From NCBI GenBank assembly GCA_034231615.1, contig CM067306.1, forward strand, positions 59,625,057 through 59,689,056: a DNA stretch of 64,000 bases, read 5' to 3'. This document shows, piece by piece, positions 55,171 through 64,000 of this stretch; the stretch's first letter is position 1; the number at the start of each line of letters is the position of its first letter. The DNA comes from Meghimatium bilineatum (lineage: Eukaryota; Mollusca; Gastropoda; Stylommatophora; Philomycidae). The notes beneath the pieces were generated by a model that was given only the letters and a program-made list of their open reading frames with translations, had not been told where the DNA came from and did not search any database. Position numbers and translations under genes: made by a program.

Positions 55171-55496
55171 TGAGCACGAACCTCTATGCCTCAGAACAGG
55201 ACACAACTGACTATGTAGTAAAGAATTGTAAGCTTATACATATGGCAATTCTAGATTAGCAACACAACAGTGTGTCCATGCAGACAACCCCTTAGACTGC
55301 AGATCATAACATATATATATATATATATCAATTATGTTCTAAATATGAAATGCTGAGATGCACACACTGGCTTGATTAGGCAATCATCTTTCGGCATGGC
55401 ATGGATTCAACCAAATAAACAACACTAGAAGCAAATCTCATATCAGACCTCTGTATGAGTTAGAAACACAGACAAGTTTATAATAGAGATCTTCTG

Positions 55497-55875
55497 AAGA
55501 CGGATGGCTCAGGCTATTGATGAAAATAAAACGGTGACACCAATGTCCATTCTCTGGTGTACATTCTACTGGAAATCTATTACCACCATTGTCCTGCTAC
55601 AAGAGAGATCTCTGGACTGTATCCTGCTGGAAATCTAGTAGAATCATTGTCCTGCTACAAGAGAGATCTCTGGACTGTATCCTGCTGGAAATCTAGTAGA
55701 ATCATTGTCCTGCTACAAGAGAGATCTCTGGAATATATCTTGTTGGAAATCTAGTAGAATTATTGTCCTGCTACAAGAGAGATCTCTGGACTGCATCCTT
55801 CTGGAAATCTAATAGAATCATTGTCCAGTGATGTCCATTAGATCCAGTGGAAGTTTGAGAATAAACGCTGAAGAA
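55497..55875 (+). repeat. Family B SINE-like repeat with internal 58-bp expansion
   Basis: Ends match family B (GAAGACGGATG... and GTTTGAGAATAAACGCTGAA), but the middle segment is repeated four to five times: CTCTGGACTGTATCCTGCTG, GAAATCTAGTAGAATCATTG, TCCTGCTACAAGAGAGAT. Other copies carry it once. Confidence 0.85.
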
Positions 55876-56149
55876 GATTTTCATATGAATTTAATGTCTT
55901 CTTCAGTGCTTTTGTTATCTTCCAACATTTTTTTGTTAAACAGTAGTAGTTTGGTATGGTTACTTATTTTTGATTTCCTGATGTTTGTTAGGTGGTTGAA
56001 TACACTTGATGCCAACACAATTCTGGTAGAAATCTCTTATGTTGTGTCTCCATCCTGTCATTTTGCTACCTGAATAGGAAAAGTTATCAACTGTCTGAAT
56101 AGGAAAAGTTATCAACTGTCTGAATTGTTTCTCTATTGAGATTTTAAAA

Positions 56150-56790
56150 TGACAGTTTGTGAAATTAATTATCTTAGTCTTGGAAGTTTTGAAATGAAGG
56201 CAAATTTGTTATGAAAGATGACATAGTCGATTTAACATATCTTGTGCCTTAACAAGTCAGATATACTGGCTGCCAATAAAATTTAATGGTGAGCTATTAT
56301 AGGACATGTATTTAGAATGAATGAAGTAGACGGGCACTGCAAGCATTAAAATGTGTACCAGATGCCATACTTAGTGCTCTTCGTGAGTCAGCATGATTAG
56401 AAGATTTTGAGATCAATCAATATCAATCAATAAACCTGTAACCCTTCAGGGTCATAGGGGTACTACATTGGATGCTTCAGCACACAGAGTCCTCCAGCGA
56501 ATTCTATCCTCAGCGATGCAGATGAGTGTGGAAATTTCAGATTTTGAGATAACTGAATATGAGGCAATATTGAGAATGCACGATTTGGGAGAGATGATAG
56601 GTGTGGCTCATAGATAACACTTTAATAAGGATTTTAAAAAGAGCACTGAACCAACATAGAATAGGAACTATCAGCCACTATACCCTGAGAGATTTACTGA
56701 AGCAAAGATCTAAGCACCTTTGGACATGTGCGTTGTGCGAAGGGGATAATCAACATACCAACCTAACCTAATCAGATGGCAAAAGAAAAA
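56150..56790 (+). mobile_element. Family H LINE 3' end, interrupted by a family R insertion
   Basis: LQALKCVPDAILSALRESA, then after removal of 56414-56538, LEDFEITEYEAILRMHDLGE, and downstream LRDLLKQRSKHLWTCALCEG, matching the end of family H. The last part has a Cys-x2-Cys. Confidence 0.55.
56414..56538 (-). mobile_element. Family R LINE, 125-bp insertion
   Basis: AGATTTTGAGAT is duplicated at 56402-56413 and 56539-56550. The body is the family R 3' end with an ATCA tail (CAATCAATATCAATCAATAA). Confidence 0.85.
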
Positions 56791-56923
56791 GACCAAGAGT
56801 GACTCTTCGCAGAATAACCAACAAAGACGTTATGACTATGGATCTCATAAAGATGCAAGAAGAACACACAGTAGCAGCATATAACTCAAACTGAGAGCAC
56901 TGGTTTTTGCCCTATGCACCATA

Positions 56924-57258
56924 AAGTAAAGTAAAGTAAAGTAAAGTAAAGTAAAGTAAAGTAAAGTAAAGTAAAGTAAAGTAAAGTAAAGTAAAGTAAA
57001 GTAACCCATAGCATTTATTAATGCCGTAGGGGTGTGAGATGTTAGCGATCTCACATTTCAGATGCTCTGCAAATGAGGGCGGTAGCCATCTCCTCTCCCT
57101 CGCAGTCTTTACTTCCCGGATTAATCCGGTACCTATTTAAGACTGTGTCGATCTGGAAGCCGTTGCGATTTGAAAAACATTTCCGTCTCAACTGGGGAAT
57201 GAACCCAGGAGCACTCATATGCGAAGCCAGTGCGCTAACCATTGCGCTACGTGGCTCT
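56924..57258 (-). repeat. T-SINE, full length with tRNA-like head
   Basis: CTATGCACCATA is duplicated exactly (56912-56923 and 57259-57270). On the minus strand the head has an A box (TAGCGCAATGGTTAGCGC) and a B box (GGGTTCATTCC). Then come the body (GGTCGACC-like block, GAGGAGATGGCTACC) and a (GTAAA)n tail of about 15 units. This would be RNA polymerase III transcribed. It is the youngest-looking SINE in the window and lies in intron 4. Confidence 0.9.
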
Positions 57259-57356
57259 CTATGCACCATATTTTTTTATGAATGAAAATAGATAGAATGG
57301 AAGATAGCTGTTCCTCTTTTGATTTGCAGTAGATCTGGACAGAAAGATAAAATACT

Positions 57357-57752
57357 TTACTTGAAACAGTCTGTAGTTACTTGAAACAGCTTGTCTTCAT
57401 TTGAAACAGTTGTCTTTACTCGAAACAGCCTGTCTTTATTTGAAACAGCCTGTCTTTACTTGAAGCAGCTTGTCTTTACTTGAGACAGCCTGTATTAGCT
57501 TGAAACAGACTGCCTTTCTTGAAACAACCTATCTTTACTTGAAACAGTCTGTCTTTACTTAAAGCAGCCTGTCTTTACTTGAAGCTGCTTGTCTTTACTT
57601 GAAACAGCTTGTCTTTACTTTAAAAGCCTGTCTTTACTTGAAACAGCCTGTCTTTACTTGAAACAGCCCGTCTTTAACTTGAAACAGCTTGTCTTTACTT
57701 TAAAAAACCTGTCTTTACTTGAAACAGCCTATCTTTACTTGAAACAGCTGAG
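57357..57752 (+). repeat. 20-bp tandem array (ACTTGAAACAGCCTGTCTTT)
   Basis: About 19 imperfect copies with single-base length changes, directly upstream of exon 5. The pyrimidine-rich strand reads toward the acceptor at 57799. Confidence 0.85.
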
Positions 57753-57799
57753 TTATTATTATTACTATCCTACAAGAAAAATCTCTTTGTACTTGACAG

Positions 57800-57955
57800 G
57801 AGAGATCCCGCCCATGCTCAAGATGCAGCCAGTGCTCCAGTACCGTCAGTAACTCTCCAAAACTAGAGAGCACTTACAGTTTCAAGAGTTATCTTCCTTC
57901 CCCATCCGTCTCACGTGATGCTCTGAGGAGAACTTCCCCAAGGCTGGCTCGCCAG
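57800..57955 (+). CDS. Exon 5 of the plus-strand gene (Ser/Cys-rich)
   Basis: Acceptor TTTGTACTTGACAG and donor CGCCAG|GTAAAAG enclose 156 bases, exactly 52 codons, phase 0 at both ends. It encodes ERSRPCSRCSQCSSTVSNSP, then KLESTYSFKSYLPSPSVSRD and a basic ALRRTSPRLARQ. The Ser-Pro pattern suggests a disordered, phosphorylatable linker. Confidence 0.7.
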
Positions 57956-58176
57956 GTAAAAGGAACAAAATGATTGTGAAATAAATGTTTCTTGTTAGTT
58001 TTATCACATCAGCCCAAGAGTAGTACAGGTCACTGAAAATGATGGGAACACAACCATACTCCATAGTCTTTCTCTTAACCACCAGATGGACCAGTCAGTG
58101 TTTCTATACATAATAAACCTATATTCCTGTATAATGAGTGCTTTATTATTCAGGTGAAATATTCAATCCTGAGTTC

Positions 58177-58356
58177 AGTGGGAATCCCTCTATAGCACAT
58201 TCTTTTATAACATATTTCCCTATATAACGACACTTTCAAAATTCAAAATCATATTGATTCTATATATTGTTTATACTGTATATAGTGAAATTCTGTTATT
58301 ACATACATATTCTGTCGGTCAGAACCAAGTTGTTATAATGGGATTCCACTGTACAG
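58177..58356. mobile_element. pogo-like MITE, best copy
   Basis: Ends CAGTGGGAATCCC and, inverted, CAGTGGAATCCC; a TA follows the right end. Central AT-rich palindrome. A shorter decayed relative lies near 59080-59165. Confidence 0.7.
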
Positions 58357-58539
58357 TCTTTTTATAGATGCTCTGAATTCCTCACAATTGTGTGTGAGCT
58401 GACTTGCTGCAGCCAAGAATGTGCTTAACCCTTTAAACTCTGACCAACTAGCCCTTAGAAATCCCTTCCCCTGAGCACAAAATACACAAAAAAGGACACC
58501 ACAACAGAACTTAGTCATTTTAAAAGAAATAAGACATCT

Positions 58540-59075
58540 TGTGCGTTCAGGATTCCTTGGTCTTGCTAGATCTTCAGGCCAGACACCAGGACAAAGCTTC
58601 CAGTCATCTCCAGGTCAGAGTGGCTGCACCAAATTTTTTGTCTCAGTTCAATCCGGTGTGGCCATGTCTTGTTTCAAATTTCTTTGTATTCTGGACAGTC
58701 TTGGAGTTTGTGTTCAGGGATCTGCATGCCTGTTCTGCATGGACATTCATTTGTGCTGGCCACCTTAATCCAGTACAGGTGGCCCTGGAGTCTGCAGTGG
58801 CCAGTTCTAGGACAAGCCGTCTAGTCCTTATTTCTTTGTTAGTGCTTCCATCACTGTTCATATAAGATCCTAGGTATTTAAAGGTGTTACCTTCTCATTT
58901 CTGTTCATTCATCCATATATTAAAATTAGACTTATTGTCATCTATGCTATTATCCTGCTTATCTCGATGTTTGTTTCCGTACCACAAATTTTGCAAGTTT
59001 TTTTCATATTCATAAATAGGTTCTTTCTCACTTCCAGTCACAAGATCAATGTCATCTGCAAAATGCAAGTTGTTA
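58540..59075 (-). mobile_element. LINE RT fragment and adjoining repeat
   Basis: The minus strand from 59075 reads LHFADDIDLVTGSEKE (FADD box intact) and then NTFKYLGSYMNSDGSTNKEI. At about 58780 it passes into the repeat shared with 8425-8660. RTE-like by motif. Intron 5. Confidence 0.65.
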
Positions 59076-59259
59076 ATTGTTTATTGTATATAATGAATTA
59101 TGGTCTTATTAAATGAATATTATGTTGATCCGGACCAGTTTATTGTATTGGGATTAAACTGTTTTCTCTCTCTGTATTTTGCATGTTAATTTTCAAATGT
59201 TTTGCTTAATCATGTGATTAACCATGCCGTAATCGTGATTAACCTGTTTTAATTTCCAG

Positions 59260-59518
59260 ATACCGCGTCTGCCAGTGAATGGAACACTGCAGCACTGCAG
59301 TTCCCAAACATCTCCTGAGCTGAATGCCATCAGATGTGCGCATGTAAACAAACAAGGTTGTGAACACACAAGAACAGAAGTGAGGAAGAACTCACTCCCA
59401 GAAATTACTGGTCTGCCATATGTGGAAATCAGGAGAATTAGCCCAAAGATATCAAAGGAGACCCAGTGCTGTTTGAGCATTCGTGGGGATTCGCCTGTTG
59501 AAGAACAATTTATTGAAA
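59260..59518 (+). CDS. Exon 6 of the plus-strand gene
   Basis: Acceptor CCTGTTTTAATTTCCAG; donor GAAA|GTATGTTTG. 259 bases, phase 0 in and phase 1 out. It encodes IPRLPVNGTLQHCSSQTSPE, CEHTRTEVRKNSLPEITGLP, YVEIRRISPKISKETQCCLS and GDSPVEEQFIE. It is the longest exon and has no stop or repeat homology. No domain recognised; probably a flexible linker between coiled coils. Confidence 0.8.
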
Positions 59519-59564
59519 GTATGTTTGAATATTTTGTGTATGTCTCTTCTTTTATTCTACCGCA

Positions 59565-59835
59565 TTCATCCTCAAACTCCTGCAAGTAGCAAATTATAGT
59601 CTGGAGGACAGAATAGGTTCTGTCATGGTTTAAAGCTTTTCTGCAATATCTGCTTCTTTCTGTCTGACACATCCAACTTCAGAATGTCTTCTGGGTCACT
59701 TTGACCCTTAATGGAGGGGACTGCCAACTCTGCCCCAATAATCTCCTTAGTCTCCTCTCATGACATGCATGACTGTAAGCAGCTTTGCTATTCTTAGCTC
59801 ATCTTTCAGGTTCAAGAAACACAGGGGAGCTATAA
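59565..59835 (-). repeat. Family A SINE-like repeat, diverged
   Basis: Minus-strand copy (TCAAACTCCTGCAAGTAGC ... AGAAACACAGGGGAGC) in intron 6. A partial plus-strand copy follows at 60243-60395. Confidence 0.65.
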
Positions 59836-60242
59836 CTTCTATCTCATTTCTTATCCTGTTTTGATGTTTCTTGTTCTTGACTTCAGTTGCATCTCCATGT
59901 TATGTCTTCACTATGTCGGATATTTTGTTATGAATTTTTGCCTTGCCTTATCGAGCTATGAGATTCCAACACTGTCATCATTATTATTTTGTGTTTTGTT
60001 TTTAATTTCACATTTTCTTTGTATGCTCAAAACCAAGGGTAAGCAACCTTTTTTTGGTCCGAGGGCCGGATGCAGAAATACAGTTAGTCGCAGGCTGGAT
60101 GAAGAAAAGCTAATATGAAAACTGAATTACTTATGTTAATGTTACTAAATATATATGTTAACATTTTTTAACCAATGTAAATTTACATATGTAAATTTAG
60201 GTGCGGACAAATGGTTTAAAATCATGTTGTTCTAGACCAAGC

Positions 60243-60395
60243 TGAAAATTGTTTCTGGAACCTGAAAGGTAAGAAAAGAATAGCAACACTACTTACCATC
60301 ATGCATGTTGTAAGAGGACACTAAGGAGGTTATGGGGTAGAGCTGGCTGTCCAATCCATTGATGGTCAAAGTGACCCAGAAGCCATTGAATTATT
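60243..60395 (+). repeat. Family A partial copy
   Basis: GAAAGGTAAGAAAAGAATAG, GGACACTAAGGAGGTTATGG, GTGACCCAGAAGCCAT; the 3' domain is missing. Confidence 0.6.
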
Positions 60396-60520
60396 TTTAG
60401 GAGCACCTCGGGTCAACAAATACGACTTTTGTTTGAGGACTGGCGTGTCATAGGTTGCTGACCCCTACTCTAAATACTAGATTTGTTATAATGTTTTCAT
60501 TGCACTTTATATATTTTTAG

Positions 60521-60609
60521 CAGTGCGTCTCAATTCTAAGCTTGCAGAGGAACTGGGTTCAGCTAGAAAGGAAATTGAAGTGTTGAAAGGACGACTGAAG
60601 GAGTTAGAG
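60521..60609 (+). CDS. Exon 7 of the plus-strand gene (coiled coil)
   Basis: Acceptor TTTATATATTTTTAG; donor GAG|GTTGGT (weaker). 89 bases continue exon 6 in phase as T-VRLNSKLAEELGSARKEI, EVLKGRLKELE. This is a clear heptad pattern (L, L, L spacing) with high charge, as in a coiled coil. Further exons must lie beyond 64000. Confidence 0.7.
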
Positions 60610-60744
60610 GTTGGTAGAACTACATTCATATTCAGAATAAATTAATAGTAATTGGGGAGCAATTTTAAAATTAATGTCTGCTTTATTGTCATCAGATGCC
60701 ATTTTGACTAGTGTAGATAGGCTATTATGCATCTCAACAACTTT

Positions 60745-61635
60745 CTTCTTCTTCTTTCGTTCACTTGAAACATGTCTATATCTGTAATTCTGTCTCCTTA
60801 ATAAAACTCACTGTCTTTTGTAGTTCATACAGTGTCCCATAGAGCTTTGATTCCAGTGTTGTTTCCTCTGTCCAATATGTATGCCTCAGCGTTTCATGCT
60901 CAGAACACTCCTGAAGTATATGTACACATGGCCGTGTTGCCAATCTTGAACTTTGTATACATGTGACTGCAGAGTCGGTTGTGTCCTGTTCTGAGACGTA
61001 GAATTATAACTTGCTCTGATCTGTTCATAATGTGATAGTCATCTTGTGTTGGCGTTTGTGGCTTTCTTATTGACTTGATCATCTGTTTTTTCTGATGGTA
61101 GGTGATTGGTATATCTGGTTGGTCTTCTGCAGCACCTTCCTTAGCCAGTTGGTCTGCTTTTTCATTTCCTGGTATTCCACAGTGAGAGGGTATCCACTGC
61201 ATGGTTACCCTATACTGGTAAGACAATTCGCTAATTAGTTTTTTCAAGTCTATAAGTTTTCCAGACTGGAGAGCTTGAAGCACTGACCTTGCATCTGTCA
61301 GGAATACCACAGGCTGTAGGCCAGAGTTGGAGTTCAGCAGTTTTTTAGCTGCCACACTAATTGCCTGGATTTCTGCCTCATAATTATTGCACAATTTTTC
61401 CGTCGGTGTTCTGATTGTATCTCTAGGCTTGTGTGGATATTCTATATATACACCTACACCTCCATTCCTCACAGCATTCTGTGCTGACCCATCTGTGTAC
61501 ACTCTGACCCATATATCTTGTGGATATTCCTCATCCAGGAAACTGAGGGTGACTGTCATTCGCTGCACACTGTTCTGTTCGTCCTCGCTTAGTATTCCTT
61601 TCACATGGGTCTGAATGTGTATTGGCATTCCATGG
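60745..61635 (-). mobile_element. Jockey-like LINE, 5'-truncated (family J)
   Basis: An exact 11-bp duplication TCAACAACTTT (60734-60744, 61636-61646) and a GAA tail. The frame (61635-60900) holds RNase H: VYTDGSAQNAV, NNYEAEIQAI, FLTDARSVLQAL and GIPGNEKADQLAKEG (Asp-Glu-Asp-Asp set intact). A deletion of about 28 bp after NTAMCT removes the cysteine/histidine knuckle seen in the other copy. The RT domain is absent. Confidence 0.85.
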
Positions 61636-61846
61636 TCAACAACTTTCAATTTTGAGTACCTTGTATCAAGCTAGTTTTTGACTTTTTGCTATACACCTTG
61701 TTAAACTATCTAATATTTATAATGCTGTTGATCTCTCTTGCCTTCTAAATTGTTCCTTGTAGCTTTATTCTGCAAATCACCCTGTCTTATAACATTGTCA
61801 AAAAATAAAGATTCTCTCTTTCTTGATTAGAAATTAGCATCATAGC

Positions 61847-63284
61847 CTTTTGATGATAAACTGACATGGAAGCAGCACATAAACAAAGCAACAACAAAAG
61901 CCAGGAGGAAGTTAGCTATCCTGAGAAAACTAAGTGGAACCCCATGGGGAGCCAGTGGGAATATACTCAGTAAAGTTTACCAGCAAGGCATAAGACCACA
62001 CCTGGAATATGGTTCAGCTGCGTGGTGTCCTGCATCAAACACCACATTACAAGATCTAGATAAAGTGAAAAACCAGGCACTTAGAATAATGTTGGGAGCA
62101 ATGAAATCAACACCCGTAGCAGAGATGCAGAAAATGGGAAGAATGCATACACTTGGTGAACGCAGAGACACAAAAGTACTAATTCAGGCAGAAAAGTTTC
62201 AGTGTATGCCAAGTCATCCAATGAAGGAAAGATTCCAAAATCTAGCAATGGGACGACTTAAAAGAAGCAGCTTTATCCATCAAGCTAAACGACTCCGCAG
62301 ACAACTTACAGACCTACCTGAAGTTGACAGCCTCTTAAGGTCTGTACCAGAACAAACCCCGTGGAGTGAAAGACATGGAATGCCAATATACATTCAGACC
62401 CATGTGAAAGGAATACTAAGCGAGGACGAACAGAACAGTGTGCAGCGAAGGACAGTCACCCTCAGTTTCCTGGATGAGGAATATCCACAAGATATATGGG
62501 TCAGAGTATACACAGATGGGTCAGCACAGAATGCCGTGAGGAATGGAGGTGCAGGTGTATATATAGAATATCCACACAAGCCTAGAGATACAATCAGAAC
62601 ACCGACAGGAAAATTCTGCAATAATTATGATGCAGAAATCCAGGCAATTAGTGTGGCAGCTAAAAAACTGCTGAACTCCAACTCTGACCTACAGCCTGTG
62701 GTATTCCTGACAGATGCAAGGTCAGTGCTTCAAGCTCTCCAGTCTGGAAAACTAACAGACTTGAAAAAACTACTTAGTGAATTGTCTTACCAGTATAGGG
62801 TAACCATGCAGTGGATACCCTCTCACTGTGGAATACCAGGAAATGAAAAAGCAGACCAACTGGCTAAGGAAGGTGCTGCCGAAGACCAATCAGATATACC
62901 ATTCACCTACCATCAGAAAAAACATGATCAAGTCAATAAGAAAGCCACAAACACCAACACTAGATGACTATCATATTATGAACAGACCAGAACAAGTTAT
63001 AATTCTATGTCTCAGAACAGGACACAACCGACTCCGCATTCACATGCACACAAAGTTCAAGATTGGCAACACGGCCATGTGTACATGTGGCCAGGCAGCA
63101 CAGAGTGCCAAACATATACTTCAAGAGTGTTCTGAGCATGAAACGCTGAGGCAGACATATTGGCCAGAGGAAACAACACTGGAATCAAAACTCTATGGGA
63201 CACTGTATGAACTACAAAAGACAGTGAGTTTTATTAAGGAGACAAATTACAGATATAGACATGTTTCAAGTGAACGAAAGAAGA
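61847..63284 (+). mobile_element. Jockey-like LINE, 5'-truncated (family J)
   Basis: AGCATCATAGC is duplicated (61836-61846, 63285-63295) and the tail is GAACGAAAGAAGA. The frame starts in the RT thumb: FDDKLTWKQHINKA, LRKLSGTPWGASG, YQQGIRPHLEYGSAAW, DLDKVKNQALRIMLGAM. It continues into RNase H with all four acidic residues. A 2-bp loss near 62930 (relative to the inverted copy) shifts frame. The second part has the knuckle CTCGQAAQSAKHILQEC. Inactive. Confidence 0.85.
62065..62967 (+). pseudogene. Family J LINE ORF2 fragment, RNase H domain
   Basis: 300 codons open from the RT C-terminal end through RNase H. DGS at about residue 152, E at about 189, D at about 217 and the GNEKAD block at about 262 match the RNase H catalytic set. 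The continuation after the 2-bp frameshift is at 62914-63436. No N-terminal endonuclease or palm, so it is a dead fragment. Confidence 0.8.
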
Positions 63285-63459
63285 AGCATCATAGCACATG
63301 GGGAATTCCCATACGTGCTCTGCTCTCCATTTCAGCAGCTATTCGAGTGTATGTAGACTCAAAGTCTCACTCAAGTGTTGATTACATGATCTTCAGTTCT
63401 TTCCAAAAAGTATACATTTTCTTCCCTCTCCTCTAATCACTTCCATTTCTGTCATTTCT

Positions 63460-63650
63460 TGTATGTGTGCTTTTTCATTCTCATTACCAACGTTTTCATG
63501 TTGCAATGAATCTATGGCTGCCTTAATGCAGTCAGCTTTTTCCGTCTCAGTATTTTTCCATCAATTGCAGCTTTATCTACCAATGAATCAGCGATTTCAT
63601 TTTCTGTGACTCGGGTAGTATATCCATGTAATGCTCTGTACAATTAAGTT
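63460..63650 (-). mobile_element. LINE RNase H end fragment
   Basis: The minus strand reads VTENEIADSLVDKAAIDGKI and ends LRRKKLTALRQP then stop. This is a last RNase H block with GN changed to TEN. A family M scrap (ETTEVWFYK) lies at 63720-63782, minus strand. The rest to 64000 shows no gene. Confidence 0.6.
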
Positions 63651-64000
63651 GTTCAATAACTCAATTCTTTCTGATGTTGTTAACCAACCCGTCACATATT
63701 TGACTCTTTCATCATCTTTTTAGTTCTAACTGTCCATGATATTCTCAGCATTATTTATAGAACCACACCTCTGTTGTCTCTAATTTTCGGTTCATGATGT
63801 TTTACTATTTTTTGCGAAAAGCAAAAAAAAATAATTACAAGAGGCCGGAAAATTTGTTCTTCATTTTTATTTACTATTTTTCTAGGCTAAAATTATCCAT
63901 CATTGATATTTATTTTGTTAAAGACAGATTTTTAGGAGGGTTGTATGGGTGGGGAAAGACTAATTTATGGAGAGGTTTATGGGTGGGTAAGACTTTTATT

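Noticed and set aside
60745..63284. Single inverted duplication or twin-priming product
   Set aside because: Each copy has its own target duplication and both contain the same 3' part, so they are separate insertions.

Overview
This window looks like repeat-rich intron and intergenic DNA from an invertebrate animal, probably a lophotrochozoan such as a mollusc. It is AT-rich and has no operons. It holds decayed LINEs, tRNA-derived and other SINE-like repeats, MITEs and minisatellites, with a few short spliced exons between them. The species call is inference from the repeat repertoire; no marker gene fixes it.

Host genes. A plus-strand gene can be spliced from seven short exons: 27240-27357, 50282-50420, 51140-51232, 54705-54849, 57800-57955, 59260-59518 and 60521-60609. 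Reading phase is kept at every junction, giving about 333 codons that run off the window. The protein has a helical N-terminal part, two coiled-coil stretches and serine-rich linkers; I do not recognise it. The first intron is about 22.9 kb and holds most of the repeats between 27 and 50 kb. A minus-strand gene has a probable first coding exon at 13896-13865 and a phase-compatible second exon at 5539-5326.

Mobile elements, using my own family labels. Family R is an RTE-like LINE with a TGAT-type tail (best copy 16523-18408). Family J is a Jockey-like LINE with RNase H and a GAA-type tail (60745-61635, 61847-63284, 20345-21945). Family F is a LINE with a KYLGSIF/IKWFGH C-terminal region (15375-19450 as the nested host, 14506-15116, 53560-54480). 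Family H is an I-like LINE with a GNERAD RNase H end. Families M and W are LINEs known here only from RT ends. DNA transposons are a decayed ZMYM1-like hAT (22745-24762), two piggyBac-like MITEs (1142-2067, 10315-11053), pogo-like MITEs, a Mutator-like candidate (12028-12402) and palindromic elements. SINE-like families A, B and C share a 3' domain ending in a GAA tail. A separate T-SINE has a tRNA-like head and a GTAAA tail.

Layout. 1-13 kb: LINE scraps, piggyBac and SINE copies, minus-gene exon 2. 13.8-14.1 kb: minus-gene start. 14.5-22.7 kb: nested LINE stack. 22.7-25 kb: hAT and a TA microsatellite. 27.2 kb: plus-gene start. 32.5-38.4 kb: three large tandem arrays (27, 46 and 30 bp units) with palindromic elements. 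39-50 kb: LINEs, SINEs, arrays of 32, 80, 54 and 26 bp. 50.2-60.6 kb: plus-gene exons 2-7 with intronic repeats. 60.7-64 kb: two Jockey-like copies in opposite orientation.
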